Below are positions 53,360 through 64,000 of a stretch of 64,000 nt of DNA, in pieces. The position numbers and the translations under genes were made by a program. The first letter of the stretch is position 1. Every line of letters begins with the position of its first letter. A model generated the notes under the pieces. The model had not been told where the DNA came from and did no database searches. It saw nothing but the letters and a program-made list of their open reading frames with translations. The stretch covers positions 42,908-106,907 of the forward strand of contig NW_003314300.1 in the NCBI RefSeq assembly GCF_000143415.4, given 5' to 3'. This DNA is from Selaginella moellendorffii. Taxonomy: Eukaryota > Streptophyta > Lycopodiopsida > Selaginellales > Selaginellaceae.

Positions 53360-56300
53360 ATGCCGGTTCGCGACTGCGAAGAACAGATGGGTCGCACTGG
53401 CAGTAGCACGAATGTGGATCGTCATGATCATCATGGGCAGGATCGTCATCGTCAACAGCTGGTGGAACATCATCACCAGGATCACATAGTTTTGGAAGTG
53501 ACTCTGGATGTTCACAGGGACTCTGTAACGCTGAGGAGCGTTTCTCCAGTCGCTGATCCATCGCCCACAACAATCTCCTCGAGGATCATCATCGACGATA
53601 GTACCACCAGCGCCACCACCGCGCAAAATCGCCAGGGAGGAGGCGGCGTCGCGATCACCATCCCGGTGAGAGCAGCAGCGCCACTGCCGCCATCCAATTC
53701 CAAGGGGAAGCATGACGCGCGGATCATGCCAGTGGATTTCTCGCCCGATCGAGAGCCCCCAGCAGCGGCGGCGGCGGCGGCGGCGGCGGCAGCTCCACCC
53801 GCGATCGCCACAACCAGTCGCGCGATCGAGGGGCTTCGCTTCATCGACAAATCCAACCGCGACACGAATTGGGAGACGGTGGATGCGCGATTCCGGAAGC
53901 TCAGCGCTGGCAGGCCCGATGGGAGGCTGGCGAGATCGGATTTTGGGGCGTGTATAGGTGAGCTCTCTCTGTTCTTGGCTGGAATCTCTCTGATCGCTCG
54001 CTCGCTCCAGGGATGAAAACCAAGGAGTTTGCCGGGCAGCTCTTCGATGCATTGTCGCGGCGGCGAGGCAAGGAGGGATTGACGAGCATTGGGCGAGAAG
54101 AGCTGAGCGATTACTGGCTCGACATGACGGACAAGCGCTTCGATTCGCGAATGCGCATCTTCTTCGACCTGTAAGGCGCTGATTTCTTGCGATTTCTTCC
54201 TGTCGCTGATGCGATCGTGCTGCCACGCAGCTGCGACAAGGATCTGGACGGGCGAATCTTCGAGGACGAGGTAAAAGAGGTAAGAACCTTTCTATCCCAG
54301 CAAATGCCGTGTCTGGGTATCTTGGACTGAGCGAGTGATTCCAGGTGATCTTGCTCAGCGCGTCCGCGAATCGGCTCTCGATCCTCGAGGAGCAGGCCGA
54401 GGAGTACGCGGCACTCATCATGGAGGAGCTGGATCGCGAGAAGAACGGCTACATTGGCGTAAGATCATCACTCTTTCACCCATCCAAGCTTACGTGAATC
54501 TCTTGGATCTCCAGTTGCTCCAGCTCGAGGGACTGCTGCGAAGCCCCAGCGCCTGCGACCACCAGAGCCAGATGATAAGCTCCTCGGCGACGCTGCCCAA
54601 GAGCGCGATCGGGAGGATGGAATCGCTGAGGCGGCGCGCGAGGGTGGTGCTCCTGGACGACTGGCAGCGCGTGTGGATGATCGCGCTGTGGTTCGCGGTG
54701 ATGGCGGTGCTCTTTAGCTGGAAGTTCATCCAGTATAGCTACCGCTCGGGGTTTCCAGTGATGGGCTACTGCCTGTGCACTGCCAAGGGCGCCGCCGAGA
54801 CGCTCAAGCTCAACATGGCGCTCATCCTTCTCCCGGTTTGCCGGAATACCATCACTTGGCTGAGATCCACCGCGCTCGCCACCATCGTTCCCTTCGACGA
54901 TAACATCAACTTTCACAAGGTTAGTCTTCTCTCTCCTCTTTCGGTTCTCGTTTGCTTTGATCTTCGCCATAGCTGAGCATGTTTGTCCTACTAGCTTTTC
55001 TCTCTCTTTTGTTTTGCTTCCTTCTTCTTTGGGCTCTTTTTTTTTTTGTTCTTTCTCGTTCTACCATAGTTTTCCTTGGGTTTGCAGTGTTTTTGTGTGA
55101 GAATTGTTTCTATTTGCTGCACTCTTGTCTAGATGGATCATATTTTGTTTTTCTGGCTCTCTCCATCACGTTTTTGTTCTTGATTCACATTTTTGCTGGC
55201 TGGATTGGATTAATGTTTTGCAACTTTGTTTTCCCTCTTTGTCTTCTGCAATATTTTTTTTGTCTTTCTCCTTCGCGAACGCTGCTAACTGAGTTACTCC
55301 CACGCACATCTCCCTGATCATGTAAGCCAAGTTTTTCTTCCATGGCTGTCTGTTTTTTGTTTGGTTCTTCGTCACCGCGATGTGTCTCTCCTTTTGTTCC
55401 TTCTTCTTCGCTGCGTCCATCTTTTGCAGTGGTTTGAGTTTTTTTGTTAAAGTTCTTCGCTAAATCTTCACTGTGCTACTGCCAGGAATTTTTTTTCACT
55501 ACTTCCTGGCTTTTTGTTTTCACTCTTCTGGTTGATTCTCTCCAGCTGGCTGCCTGTTGCTTGCTGGTCCCTGGTGTTTCTTTCCTTTGTGCCTTTATGC
55601 TTTTATTTTCTCTAGTTTCAATCAATCAGTTGATCATAATGTTCTCCCTTGACTGATTGATTGTTCTTCGTGTGATCCTGACAGTGGAAAGCTAAAGTAT
55701 TGTTTCGACCGTCTCTGGTACTTGGCTTGGGTAATGGGTGCTTTGTTGTATATGCCTTTCTTATACTTTTCGTTGCTTCATCGTCATCGCCATTGTCGTC
55801 TTTTTTGCATTGACGAATCTGAGCTTCTTACATGTTTTTTCTTCTTCTTTTTTTTTTTTCTGGAGATCAGCTGGTTGCAGTAGCAATCGTGATTGGAGTT
55901 TTCCTCCACGGGGGAGTTCACTTAACCTGCGATTTTTACCGGATTTCCAGCGCGGACTACATCAAGTTCATACAGACACTAGGCGTGAACTTCAAGTTTG
56001 CCCAGCCGACGTACCTGGATTTGGTGCTTTCGATCGAGGGAATGACCGGGATTATCATGGTGCTGCTCATGATCATCGCGTTTTTGCTGGCCACGCACTG
56101 GTCGAGGAGAAATCTCGTCAAGCTCCACTGGCCATTCCACAGGTTGACGGGCTTCAATGCCTTTTGGTACTCGCACCACTTGTTCGTCCTCGTCTACGGT
56201 CTTCTCATCGTTCACTCCATTTTCTTGTTCCTCGCTCGGGGCTGGAGAGAAAAAACGGTAAATCACTTTTATTTTCTTCTTTGTGTCTCGTTGTTCTAAA

Positions 56301-57718
56301 GCTTTTCCTTCACAGGCTTGGATGTATATAGCTATACCCGCGCTCTTGTACACTGGCGAGAGGACTCTGCGAACGCTGAGAGCTTGTACTTACAAAGTTA
56401 GCATTGTAAAGGTAAACAAAGATGGAATTTTTGTCCAGTTTTGCTCACGATTTGCGATCTTTCAGGCATCCATTTATTCAGGAAACGTTCTTGCTTTATA
56501 CATGACTAAGCCTCCGGGTTTTAGATATCAAAGTGGAATGTATCTCTTCTTGCAATGCCCCGCGGTGTCGCCCTTCGAATGGTAAGCTAGATTTGTGTAT
56601 GTGTGGTTCGTTTCTTAAGGATTTGTCCGTGTTACAGGCATCCATTCTCCATAACTTCGGCACCGGGAGATGAATATGTAAGTGTACACATACGCAGCCT
56701 CGGGGATTGGACGCAAGAGCTAATGAAGATCTTTTCTCAAGTAAGTTTTTCGGGAGAAAGATTTCATGGCTTATGTGCTTTTCTTGCAGGTTGTAGATCA
56801 GCCAAATGAGCAGCTCAAGTAAGTTATCTTAGCTTTTCGTATGATCTCTAAAGTGTTTTCCTTTTTTTTTTATCTTTGTCTCGTGTAGATATCCCAAGCT
56901 CTGTGTTGATGGACCATATGGAGCACCATCCCAGGATTTCAAAAAGTATGATATCCTATTGCTGGTGGGACTTGGAATTGGAGCAACACCATTTATAAGC
57001 ATCCTGAGAGACATGTTGAATCATTTAAAGTCAGCCGAACAGCTTCCTGTAAGTATTTTATCTTCTTTTCTTTTTTCCTCCAGAAGCAATGAACTTACAC
57101 ACATTATCTTCCAGGGATCTCAAAGTCCATTCAGCAAGATGTTCGATGCTGCCAGAAAAAAAGCCAAGAAAAATAGAGGCCCTACGAACGCTTACTTCTA
57201 CTGGGTCACCAGAGAGCAAAGCTCCTTTGAATGGTTCAAGGGAGTCATGAACGAAGTCTCTCAGCTTGATCACAAGGTCAGGAAAACGTTTGTGATTTCT
57301 ATCTCCTCCTTTTACAAATCGTTTTGGTGCTTCTTTGCAGGCCGTGATCGAGATGCATAACTATCTAACGAGTGTTTACGAAGAAGGAGACGCTCGCTCC
57401 ACGCTTATCGGTTTGGTCCAAGCGTTGCATCACGCACGAAGCGGTGTTGATATTGTCTCTGGCACTCGGGTAAGTTCCTTTCTAGTTAATGTTCTTTCTT
57501 CTTATTTGTTCTTTCGATTTCTTCCCCAGGTTCGAACGCATTTTGCTCGTCCAAACTGGAGGAAAGTGTTTGCGAGGCTTGCATCGATTCATCCAGGTGC
57601 CAGAATAGGTGTGTTTTACTGCGGAAACTCGGCAGCAGGAAAGGAGCTCGACCTTCTCTCGCGGTCTTACTCGGAGAAATCAAATACCAAGTTCATTTTC
57701 CACAAGGAAAAGTTCTAG
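53360..57718 (+). CDS. RBOH: Respiratory burst oxidase homologue (NADPH oxidase)
   Basis: Plasma-membrane NADPH oxidase that passes electrons from cytosolic NADPH via FAD and two haems to O2, making apoplastic superoxide. Exon ends: 53360-53957, 54011-54170, 54231-54279, 54345-54458, 54515-54919, 55871-56257, 56316-56411, 56466-56581, 56638-56740, 56790-56818, 56889-57048, 57115-57276, 57341-57469, 57530-57718. These give 898 aa with all phases consistent, normal for the family. The order is: His/Asp-rich and poly-Ala N-terminus; two EF-hands ([21 protein letters not shown]); transmembrane ferric-reductase core with haem His in [11 protein letters not shown] and [15 protein letters not shown] site [16 protein letters not shown] sites [23 protein letters not shown] and [13 protein letters not shown]; and C-terminal FHKEKF. 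The EF-hands imply Ca2+ activation. Intron 5 (951 nt) is much longer than the rest. Confidence 0.95.
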
Positions 57719-58129
57719 CGGATCAACCTGACTGAATTTTGTGTACAAAAACATGACCAAAGGACACCAGACAATTTTTCTCTAGCTTATGTAAAAAGGA
57801 TAAAAGGCAAAGTTTTATAAGCTACAAGGATCTTACAGTTTGTTTAAGGCTTTGCAATTTGTAACATGAGTTGGTTTATATGTATACTTATGATCATATC
57901 AATTAATTAGAACATTACATATTTGAGGATTTTAATTTTTTTTATTGATAATAGATAATTGTCTCATTTCTTGTGGGTTATTGTCAACTGACGCGTACAA
58001 GAAACCTTCAATGGAGAAATATTTAAAACGTGGGCGAAGCAAGAACTCCCACATTGTCAACACAAAGTGACGGGTCACATCGCAACTGCTGTGTTTCATG
58101 GAACCTTCTCCAAGCCTTTCCATCCATCC
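57719..58129. other. RBOH 3' UTR and intergenic spacer
   Basis: AT-rich 3' flank with several ATTAATTAGA-like poly-A-signal candidates, then the start of the germin-like gene promoter. No gene is seen. Confidence 0.5.
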
Positions 58130-58137
58130 TTTAAATA
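58130..58137 (+). promoter_or_regulatory. TATA-like box of germin-like gene
   Basis: TTTAAATA lies about 110 bp upstream of the start ATG at 58247, which leaves room for an 80-nt leader. Position and sequence only; no experimental support. Confidence 0.45.
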
Positions 58138-58246
58138 CCTTCACAACCATCTCACAAATCAAGGAAAGAAAGAGGTCACTCTTCTAATTCTTAGCCATCG
58201 CTTTCTCGTTTGTTTCCTCAAGTTCCAGGGATCACTCAAGAACACG

Positions 58247-58888
58247 ATGATGATCACACTCCTCCAACTTCTCGTCATTGCGGCACCAATCTTCCAGGTG
58301 ATCACAGCCTCCGACGCCGATCCCCTCCAGGACTTTTGCGTGGCCGACCTCGCAAAGGACCTCACTCTCAATGGCTACCCTTGCAAGCGAGCAGCCAACA
58401 CCACCACCGAGGATTTCATCTTCTCGGGCCTTCGAAACTCTGCAAACACCAGCGGCCCATCGAGAGCCGACGCGGTGTTTGGCTTCGTCCACGATTTTCC
58501 TGGGCTCAACTCTCTCGGCCTCGCCATTGCCAGGCTCGACTTTGCTCCCGGCGGTCTCATCCCTCCACACACGCATCCGCGAGGCTCGGAGATCATCTAC
58601 GTCGTGGAAGGGAGCTTGTACGCCGGATTCGTCACCACCCAGAACCAGCTCTTTGCTCGGGTCATCTCCAAAGGCGATGTGATGATCTTCCCGCGGGGTT
58701 TGATCCACTGGCAGCTCAACGTCGGTAACACCACCGCCATGGCCATCGTGACATTGGATTCGCAGTCACCGGGCTTCCAGCTTATTGCAAGCTCCATGTT
58801 TGGGTCGGACATCCTGGACGAGGTGCTCGTCAAGACCTTCTTTATTGATGAGAACGCGGTTCGGCAGCTCAAGGCTACGTTCTCCTAA
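58247..58888 (+). CDS. Germin-like protein (cupin), secreted
   Basis: 213-aa intronless frame for a germin-like cupin, a cell-wall glycoprotein whose relatives have superoxide dismutase or oxalate oxidase activity. The first ~22 residues are a signal peptide (MMITLLQLLVIAAPIFQVIT), with mature protein beginning near SDADPLQDFCVAD. The two disulphide Cys (DFCVAD and YPCKRA) are present. Metal ligands are in germin box 1 (PPHTHPRGSEIIYVVEG: His, His, Glu) and box 3 (FPRGLIHWQLN: His). N-glycosylation sequons NTT and NTS are visible. Length is typical. The start is the ATG before the hydrophobic core; the open frame runs further upstream without a better start. The oxidase gene next door makes the superoxide such proteins can act on; the link is inference. 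Confidence 0.95.
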   Translation: MMITLLQLLVIAAPIFQVITASDADPLQDFCVADLAKDLTLNGYPCKRAANTTTEDFIFSGLRNSANTSGPSRADAVFGFVHDFPGLNSLGLAIARLDFAPGGLIPPHTHPRGSEIIYVVEGSLYAGFVTTQNQLFARVISKGDVMIFPRGLIHWQLNVGNTTAMAIVTLDSQSPGFQLIASSMFGSDILDEVLVKTFFIDENAVRQLKATFS

Positions 58889-59365
58889 ATAGAGTAAGAA
58901 TAAATCTTGTAAGGCAGATTTTTTGGAAACTTATTCTTTGGTTCTCACTAATAAATTTTGCTTATGTTTATTAACTTTGTTGCTTATTTCTAAAACGTAA
59001 AAATTTGAGGTTTAAAAAATATTGTCTTTTTATTGACCTCATCTCCCACTATAAACTTTAGTACACTATTGAATTCAAAATTTAGTATACTCTTGAATCC
59101 AATATTGAAGTCATATTGAATTTGTTAAATTTCTTTATTTTTTTCTTCACTTGTATATATAACTCATGTAGCTTCATCAATAATTTATTATTGTAATCAC
59201 TTTAAAAACTTAAATTAGAATTTAAATCTTTCAAGATTCACAAATGATAATAGTATTGTAAGTGCATGGAATATGGAAATGGATACAAAATGTGCATATC
59301 AATTAGCCCAAAAACCCTAATTTATATACAAGAACAAGTGGTCCAAATTAAAACCAATCTAATAG
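58889..59365. other. Germin-like 3' flank, AT-rich
   Basis: Contains AATAAATC and AATAAATTTT poly-A signal candidates at about 58900 and 58950. The rest is AT-rich and featureless up to the LTR element. Confidence 0.5.
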
Positions 59366-60061
59366 TGTGAGACACAAAATCCCTAGGCCCCAAAGTGGAG
59401 CCGGAAAGGGTGCCACATGGTAGTGGCTGAAGCGAGAGCCAAACGAGCGTAACACGTTTGGACCAAAAGCTCTGACTTGAAAAGTCAAGAGCGGGAGTGG
59501 AACTCCCAACGAAGTGCTCAAGGAACGAGCATGAAGCGAGCAAAAAGCGAGGCTCCAAAAAGGGACCCAAAAGGACCAACACATGACACGTGGAAGTGTC
59601 CGAGATGGACTCGAGTTGGAGTCCGAAGTGGAGTCCAAGATGGACTCGAGTTGGAGTCCGAAGTGGAGTCCGAGATGGACCCGAGTTGGAGTCCGAAGTG
59701 GAGTCCGAGATGGACCCGAGTTGGAGTCCGAAGTGGAGTCCGAGGTGGACCCGAGAAGGACCCGAAATGGAGTCCGAGATGGAGTCCGAGATGGACCCGA
59801 AATGGAGTCCGAGATGGACCCGAGATGGACCCGAAATGGAGTCCGAGATGGACCCGAGATGGAGTCCAAGATGGACCCGAGATGGAGTCCGAGATGGAGT
59901 CCGAGATGGAGTCCGAGATGGACCCGAAATGGAGTCCGAGATGGACCCGAGATGGACCCGAAATGGAGTCCGAGATGGACCCGAGATGGAGTCCGGGATG
60001 GACCCGAGATGGAGTCCGAGATGGAGTCCGAGATGGAGTCCGAAGTCGAGACCGAGACCGG

Positions 60062-60099
<38 letters not shown>

Positions 60100-61214
60100 T
60101 CGGGACCGAGAACGAGACCAAGGCCGAGGCCGAGGCCGAGACCGAGCCCGAGCCCGAGTCCGAGTCCGAGTCCGAGTCCGAGTCCGAGTCCGAGTCCGAG
60201 TCCGAGTCCGAGTCTGAGAGGGTGAAAGCCCAAAGCGTTCGTCTCCCAGACCCTGGGGGGTTTGGTGAGCTCCAAAAGTATAGTAGGGGGGGAGGACTGC
60301 AGTGGAGCCAGTTTGGCCAGGAAAGGCCAGTTTGGCCCAGGAAGGCTGGACCCAGTGTTGGGTGATGAGCTGCCCACTGGGAAGTCCAAGACTAGAGTGA
60401 ACATAGACCGACAAGCGGGGTAGCTTGGTGAAGTGTTCAAGAGCCGGCTCTAGTTCCCCCGGGAGATCGACTGGCCGATGCTCCCAGTCCAAGTGTGGGT
60501 GGCACTACCTACTTGGATACCTGGTGTGGCTCAACGGAACCCGCTCTAAGCCCCTGGCTAGAGCACCCAAGGGCAGAAGGCGAGGAGAGTACCCAGGTGG
60601 CTCGCGTAAGGCCATGGTGTTCCGAAATGTTGTCCCAAAGGCCCAGACTGTGGAAAGGAAGAGGAGCAGTCCTCTGGGATAGTGACCAAGGACACAGTCG
60701 TGTGGTGAGGAAGTCCCAGAGGACCGTGGGACTTAGTGGTCTGGCCTGTGGGTCTCGATCCAGTGGCAGTGTTGGCAAACACGGCCAGGGGCAGAAAGGG
60801 ACTTAGTGGGGACTGACAGAGGGATATTGGGGAAGGCTATTCCCCTTGTCGGTGGGCATCCTAAGGATGCTAAGGAGTGGATCTGAGATGACCACTCACG
60901 GATGGTTTGCCTAGTCTTGGAGAGCTAAGATGGTGATGCAAGTGGTATTGGACTACCAGGGTGGCAAAGGTGATCGGGCATGGCCTTAGCGTAACGGGCT
61001 GCTATGTCGGTGGTACCTTTGAGTGTCGGTCATGGGATCGGACACGTGGAGCACTTGGACCAAGTGCAAATGTTGAGTGGCATGGATGCCATTCTCGGGG
61101 CTAGCAAGTCCCAAGTCCTGGATTAGACTTATGGAGGTTGCGAATGAGACTCCTCCAAGTGGTCAGAGGTGTGGTTAAGTGACTAAAGTAGAATGGAAAA
61201 TTTAGTCGCTTACA
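59366..61214 (+). mobile_element. 5' LTR of an LTR retrotransposon
   Basis: 1849 bp starting TGTGAGACACAAAATCC and ending GTCGCTTACA, with TG...CA termini. Nearly the whole sequence is found inverted at 61923-63684, and its first 99 bases again at 63902-64000. It is followed after three bases by a primer binding site. The long open frames inside are artefacts of the tandem array at 59604-60215. Confidence 0.9.
59604..60215 (+). repeat. 6/12/36-bp nested tandem array inside the LTR
   Basis: Starts with about four 36-bp units (GAGATGGACTCGAGTTGGAG, then TCCGAAGTGGAGTCC), changes to 12-bp units (GAGATGGAGTCC and GAGATGGACCCG), then to hexamers GACCGA at about 60045-60120 and GAGTCC at about 60155-60212. 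All periods are multiples of six, so no frame accumulates stops. The inverted copy near 62930-63450 has fewer units. Confidence 0.9.
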
Positions 61215-61217
61215 ATT

Positions 61218-61229
61218 TGGTATCGGAGC
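61218..61229 (+). promoter_or_regulatory. Primer binding site, Met-tRNA type
   Basis: TGGTATCGGAGC, three bases past the LTR end, matches the plant retrotransposon site TGGTATCAGAGC (complement of initiator tRNA-Met 3' end) except for one base. It fixes the element's orientation as plus. Confidence 0.85.
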
Positions 61230-63901
61230 TGTTCCTTAGTCCGACTTTTATTGGTGCTCAAGTATATCACCACTAGTGTTGGCATCGGAAGGTCCGAGGA
61301 GTGGGCCTATCCTTGAGGAGTAGCAAGTCAGGAAGACATGGCTCTCCATTACAGTTCATGTGTGAACTTGTAGACGAGGTGGTGGATAGAAAAGGGCCAA
61401 TAATGGAACGACTTGGGATCTTGGGAATAGTGCAAGGTTTTCCTCATTGAGTTGAGGATGTGATCCAGATAAGCATTTGTCTCAGCAAATTGGCTAAGGT
61501 TGTTGTGGTAAACAACTAAAGTTGGGATCACGGGAAAGATAGAGACTCCAAAACAATAAAGGAGTCACAAGATTATCCTCATATAGTTGAGGTTGATACT
61601 CATGAATGTGAGACCAGAGGTAATGACCGTGGGAGGTCAAATACAGAAGAGGACTCAAGTCCTTGAAATGGTAGCCGGGGCTACCTTTAATAAATGATGA
61701 AACAACCCAAGGAGTTGGGGGGTGTACTTAGAGATGAGTGGTATTCTCATCGCATGGACAAGTAGTCCTAAAGGGGCAAAAGTTGCCCCCAGAGAACAAA
61801 ATCAAGTGTCGGAGTAACACTTGTGAAAATAGTCCTTTTGAGTAGGACAGGAATGCAAGAAGTGTATTCCAGTGAGCTAGTGCCTCACAAGTAAGACCTT
61901 ACGGGTCTGTGGATTAACTAAGTGTAAGCGACTAAATTTTCCATTTTACTTTAGTCACTTAACCACACCTCTGACCACTTGGAGGAGTCTCATTCGCAAC
62001 CTCCATAAGTCCAATCCAGGACTTGGGACTTGCTAGCCCCGAGAATGGCATCCATGCCACTCAACATTTGCACTTGGTCCAAGTGCTCCACGTGTCCGAT
62101 CCCATGACCGACACTCAAAGGTACCACCGACATAGCAGCCCGTTACGCTAAGGCCATGCCCGATCACCTTTGCCACCCTAGTAGTCCAATACCACTTGCA
62201 TCACCATCTTGGCTCTCCAAGACTAGGCAAACCATCCGTGAGTGGTCATCTCAGATCCACTCCTTAGCATCCTTAGGATGCCCGCAAACCTGGGGAATCG
62301 CCTTCCCCAAAGTCCCTTTGTCAGTTCCTACCAAGTCCCTTTCTGCCCCTGGCCGTGTTTGCCAACACTGCCACTGGATCGAGGCCCACAGGCCCGACCA
62401 CTAAGTCCCATGGTCCTCTGGGACTTCCTCACCACACGACTGTGTCCTTGGTCACTACCCCAGAGGACTGCTCCTCTTACTTTCCACAGTCTAGGCCTTT
62501 GGGACAATTTTTCGGAACACCGTGGCCTTACGCGAGCCACCTGGGTACTCTCCCCACCTTTCGCCTTTAGGTGCTCTAGCCATGGGCTTAGAGCGAGGTT
62601 CCGTTGAGCCACGCCTGGTATCCAAGTAGGTAGTGCCACCCACACTTGGACTGGGAGCATCGGCCAGTCGATCTCCCGGGGGAACTAGAGCCGGCTCTTG
62701 AACACTTCACCAAGCTACCCCGCTTGTCGGTCTGTGTTCACTCTAGTCTTGGACTTCCCAGTGGGCAGCTCATCACCCAACACTGGGTCCGGCCTTCCTG
62801 GGCCAAACTGGCCTTTCCTGGCCAAACTGGCTCCACTGCAGTCCTCCCCCTTACTATACTTTTGGAGCTCACCAAACCCCCCAGGGTCTGGGAGACGAAC
62901 GCTTTGGGCTTTCACCCTCTCAGACTCGAACTCATACTTGGACTCGGACTCGGACTCGGACTCGGACTCGGGCTCGGGCTCGGGCTCGGTCTCGGCCTCG
63001 GCCTCGGTCTTGTTCTCGGTCCCGATCTCGGTCTCGGTCCCGATCTCGGTCTCGGTCTCGGTCTCGGTCTCAACTTCGAACTCCATCTCGGACTCCATCT
63101 CGGACTCCATCTCGGACTCCATCTCGGACTCCATTTCGGGTCCATCTTGGACTCCATCTCGGGTCCATCTCGGACTCCATCTCGGGTCCATCTCGGACTC
63201 CATCTCGGACTCCATTTCGGGTCCATCTCGGGTCCACCTCGAACTCCATTTCGGGTCCATCTCGGACTCCATCTCGGGTCCATCTCGGACTCCATCTCGG
63301 ACTCCATTTTGGGTCCATCTCGGGTCCACCTCGGACTCCATCTCGGACTCTATTTCGGGTCCATCTCGGGTCCACCTCGGACTCCACTTCGGACTCCAAC
63401 TCGGGTCCATCTCGGACTCCACTTTGGACTCCAACTCGAGTCCATCTCGGACACTTCCACGTGTCATGTGTTGGTCCTTTTGGGTCCCTTTTTGGAGCCT
63501 CGCTTTTTGCTCGCTTCGTGCTCGTTGCTCGAGCACTTCTTTGGGAGTTCCACTCCCGCTCTTGACTTTTCAAGTCGGAGCTTTTGGTCCAAACGTGTTA
63601 CGCTCGTTTGGCTCTCGCTTCAGCCACTACCACGTGGCACCCTTCCCGGCTCCACTTTGGGGCCTAGGGATTTTGTGTCTCACACTAAGTCCAAAATTGC
63701 TAGATGACTCAAGTAGAGTCAAGGGATGGTCTTAAAAGGATTGATGGAAGCATTTGGACTAAAGTGTGTTGTACCCCACAAAGGATGGGGGGGGATCATA
63801 GGATCCAAGGATGAGAATAAAGGGTATCTCATCGATGGCAAAATGTGCCATGCTAAAGTTATGGGAAAGGTGTTCCCAGAAGAAAACAACTTTGACACAA
63901 A
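61230..63901 (+). mobile_element. Non-coding interior of LTR element, interrupted
   Basis: About 690 bp (61230-61917) plus 212 bp (63690-63901) of interior sequence, separated by a nested solo LTR. No gag, protease, RT or integrase motif is readable, so this is a non-autonomous element. A G-rich run GGATGGGGGGGG at 63784-63796 is about 105 bp from the 3' LTR; no polypurine tract directly abuts it. Confidence 0.7.
61923..63684 (-). mobile_element. Nested inverted solo LTR with 5-bp target duplication
   Basis: 1762 bp starting TGTAAGCGAC and ending GTGTCTCACA, the reverse complement of the 5' LTR. CTAAG lies directly on each side (61918-61922 and 63685-63689). It is not followed by a primer binding site. 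It is therefore a solo LTR of the same family inserted in opposite orientation. The length difference from the 5' LTR falls largely in the tandem array. Confidence 0.9.
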
Positions 63902-64000
63902 TGTGAGACACAAAATCCCTAGGCCCCAAAGTGGAGCCGGAAGGGCGCCACATGGTAGTGGCCGAAGCGAGAGCCAAACGAGCGTAACACGTTTGGACCA
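63902..64000 (+). mobile_element. 3' LTR, truncated by window end
   Basis: Begins TGTGAGACACAAAATCCCTAG and follows 59366 onward with few differences (for example AAGGGCGCC versus AAAGGGTGCC). The sequence ends inside it, so its target duplication cannot be checked here. Confidence 0.85.

Noticed and set aside
53192-54421. 409-codon minus-strand frame
   Set aside because: It lies opposite the well-supported RBOH exons 1-4 and is Arg/Ser-rich antisense of a GC-rich coding region.
59322-60492. Long open frames (211-372 codons) on both strands in the LTR
   Set aside because: They arise from the 6/12/36-bp array, occur in several frames on both strands, and consist of simple repeats.
62646-63735. 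Open frames of 345-353 codons in the inverted LTR copy
   Set aside because: Same array in reverse complement. No protein family features beyond low complexity.

Overview
The window looks like nuclear DNA of a vascular plant, most likely a lycophyte close to Selaginella moellendorffii. This is inference from four things seen here: very short introns (mostly 44-95 nt), a long PLS-type PPR gene surrounded by broken PPR copies, plant-only families (RBOH NADPH oxidase, germin-like protein, plant ENT-domain protein), and GC-richer gene islands set in AT-rich transposon debris.

Layout. 1-1.5 kb: repeat debris and a Ty3/gypsy integrase fragment. 1.5-3.6 kb: a Crinkler/RHS-like P-loop NTPase gene. 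3.6-12.2 kb: AT-rich debris with a MULE (FAR1/SWIM-type) transposase relic and a ~0.7 kb-arm inverted repeat. 12.2-15.1 kb: a second, multi-exon Crinkler-like NTPase gene with a C-terminal frameshift. 14.3-48.4 kb: four head-to-tail units of about 7-9 kb. Each unit runs: 3' part of the Crinkler-like gene, AT-rich spacer with a PPR relic and a CpG-decayed PARP-like relic, a GC-richer PARP-like gene, a tRNA-like element, and a PPR gene on the minus strand. Only the outer ends are whole: the Crinkler-like gene at the left and the 1181-codon PPR frame at the right. The three inner junctions (about 21235, 29911, 37015) are the same PPR::Crinkler fusion point, so one illegitimate recombination followed by tandem amplification explains the array. 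TRIM-like mini-retrotransposons inserted later into single units, leaving 5-bp target duplications and visible empty sites in sister units.

48.4-59 kb is an ordinary gene island: an ENT-domain protein (7 exons), an RBOH NADPH oxidase (14 exons, 898 aa in my model), and a germin-like protein with an intronless open frame. RBOH makes apoplastic superoxide. Many germin-like proteins act on superoxide or H2O2 in the wall, so their adjacency is suggestive, but nothing in the sequence shows co-regulation.

59.4-64 kb is an LTR retrotransposon: a 1.85-kb LTR, a Met-tRNA-type primer binding site, a short non-coding interior interrupted by an inverted solo LTR with CTAAG target duplications, and the start of the 3' LTR at the window edge. 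Its LTR carries a 6/12/36-bp tandem array that produces long spurious open frames on both strands.

Limits: exon models come from reading splice sites and family similarity by eye. Start codons of the first Crinkler-like gene and of the PPR gene are unresolved. The older AT-rich spacers are described only as far as motifs could be recognised.
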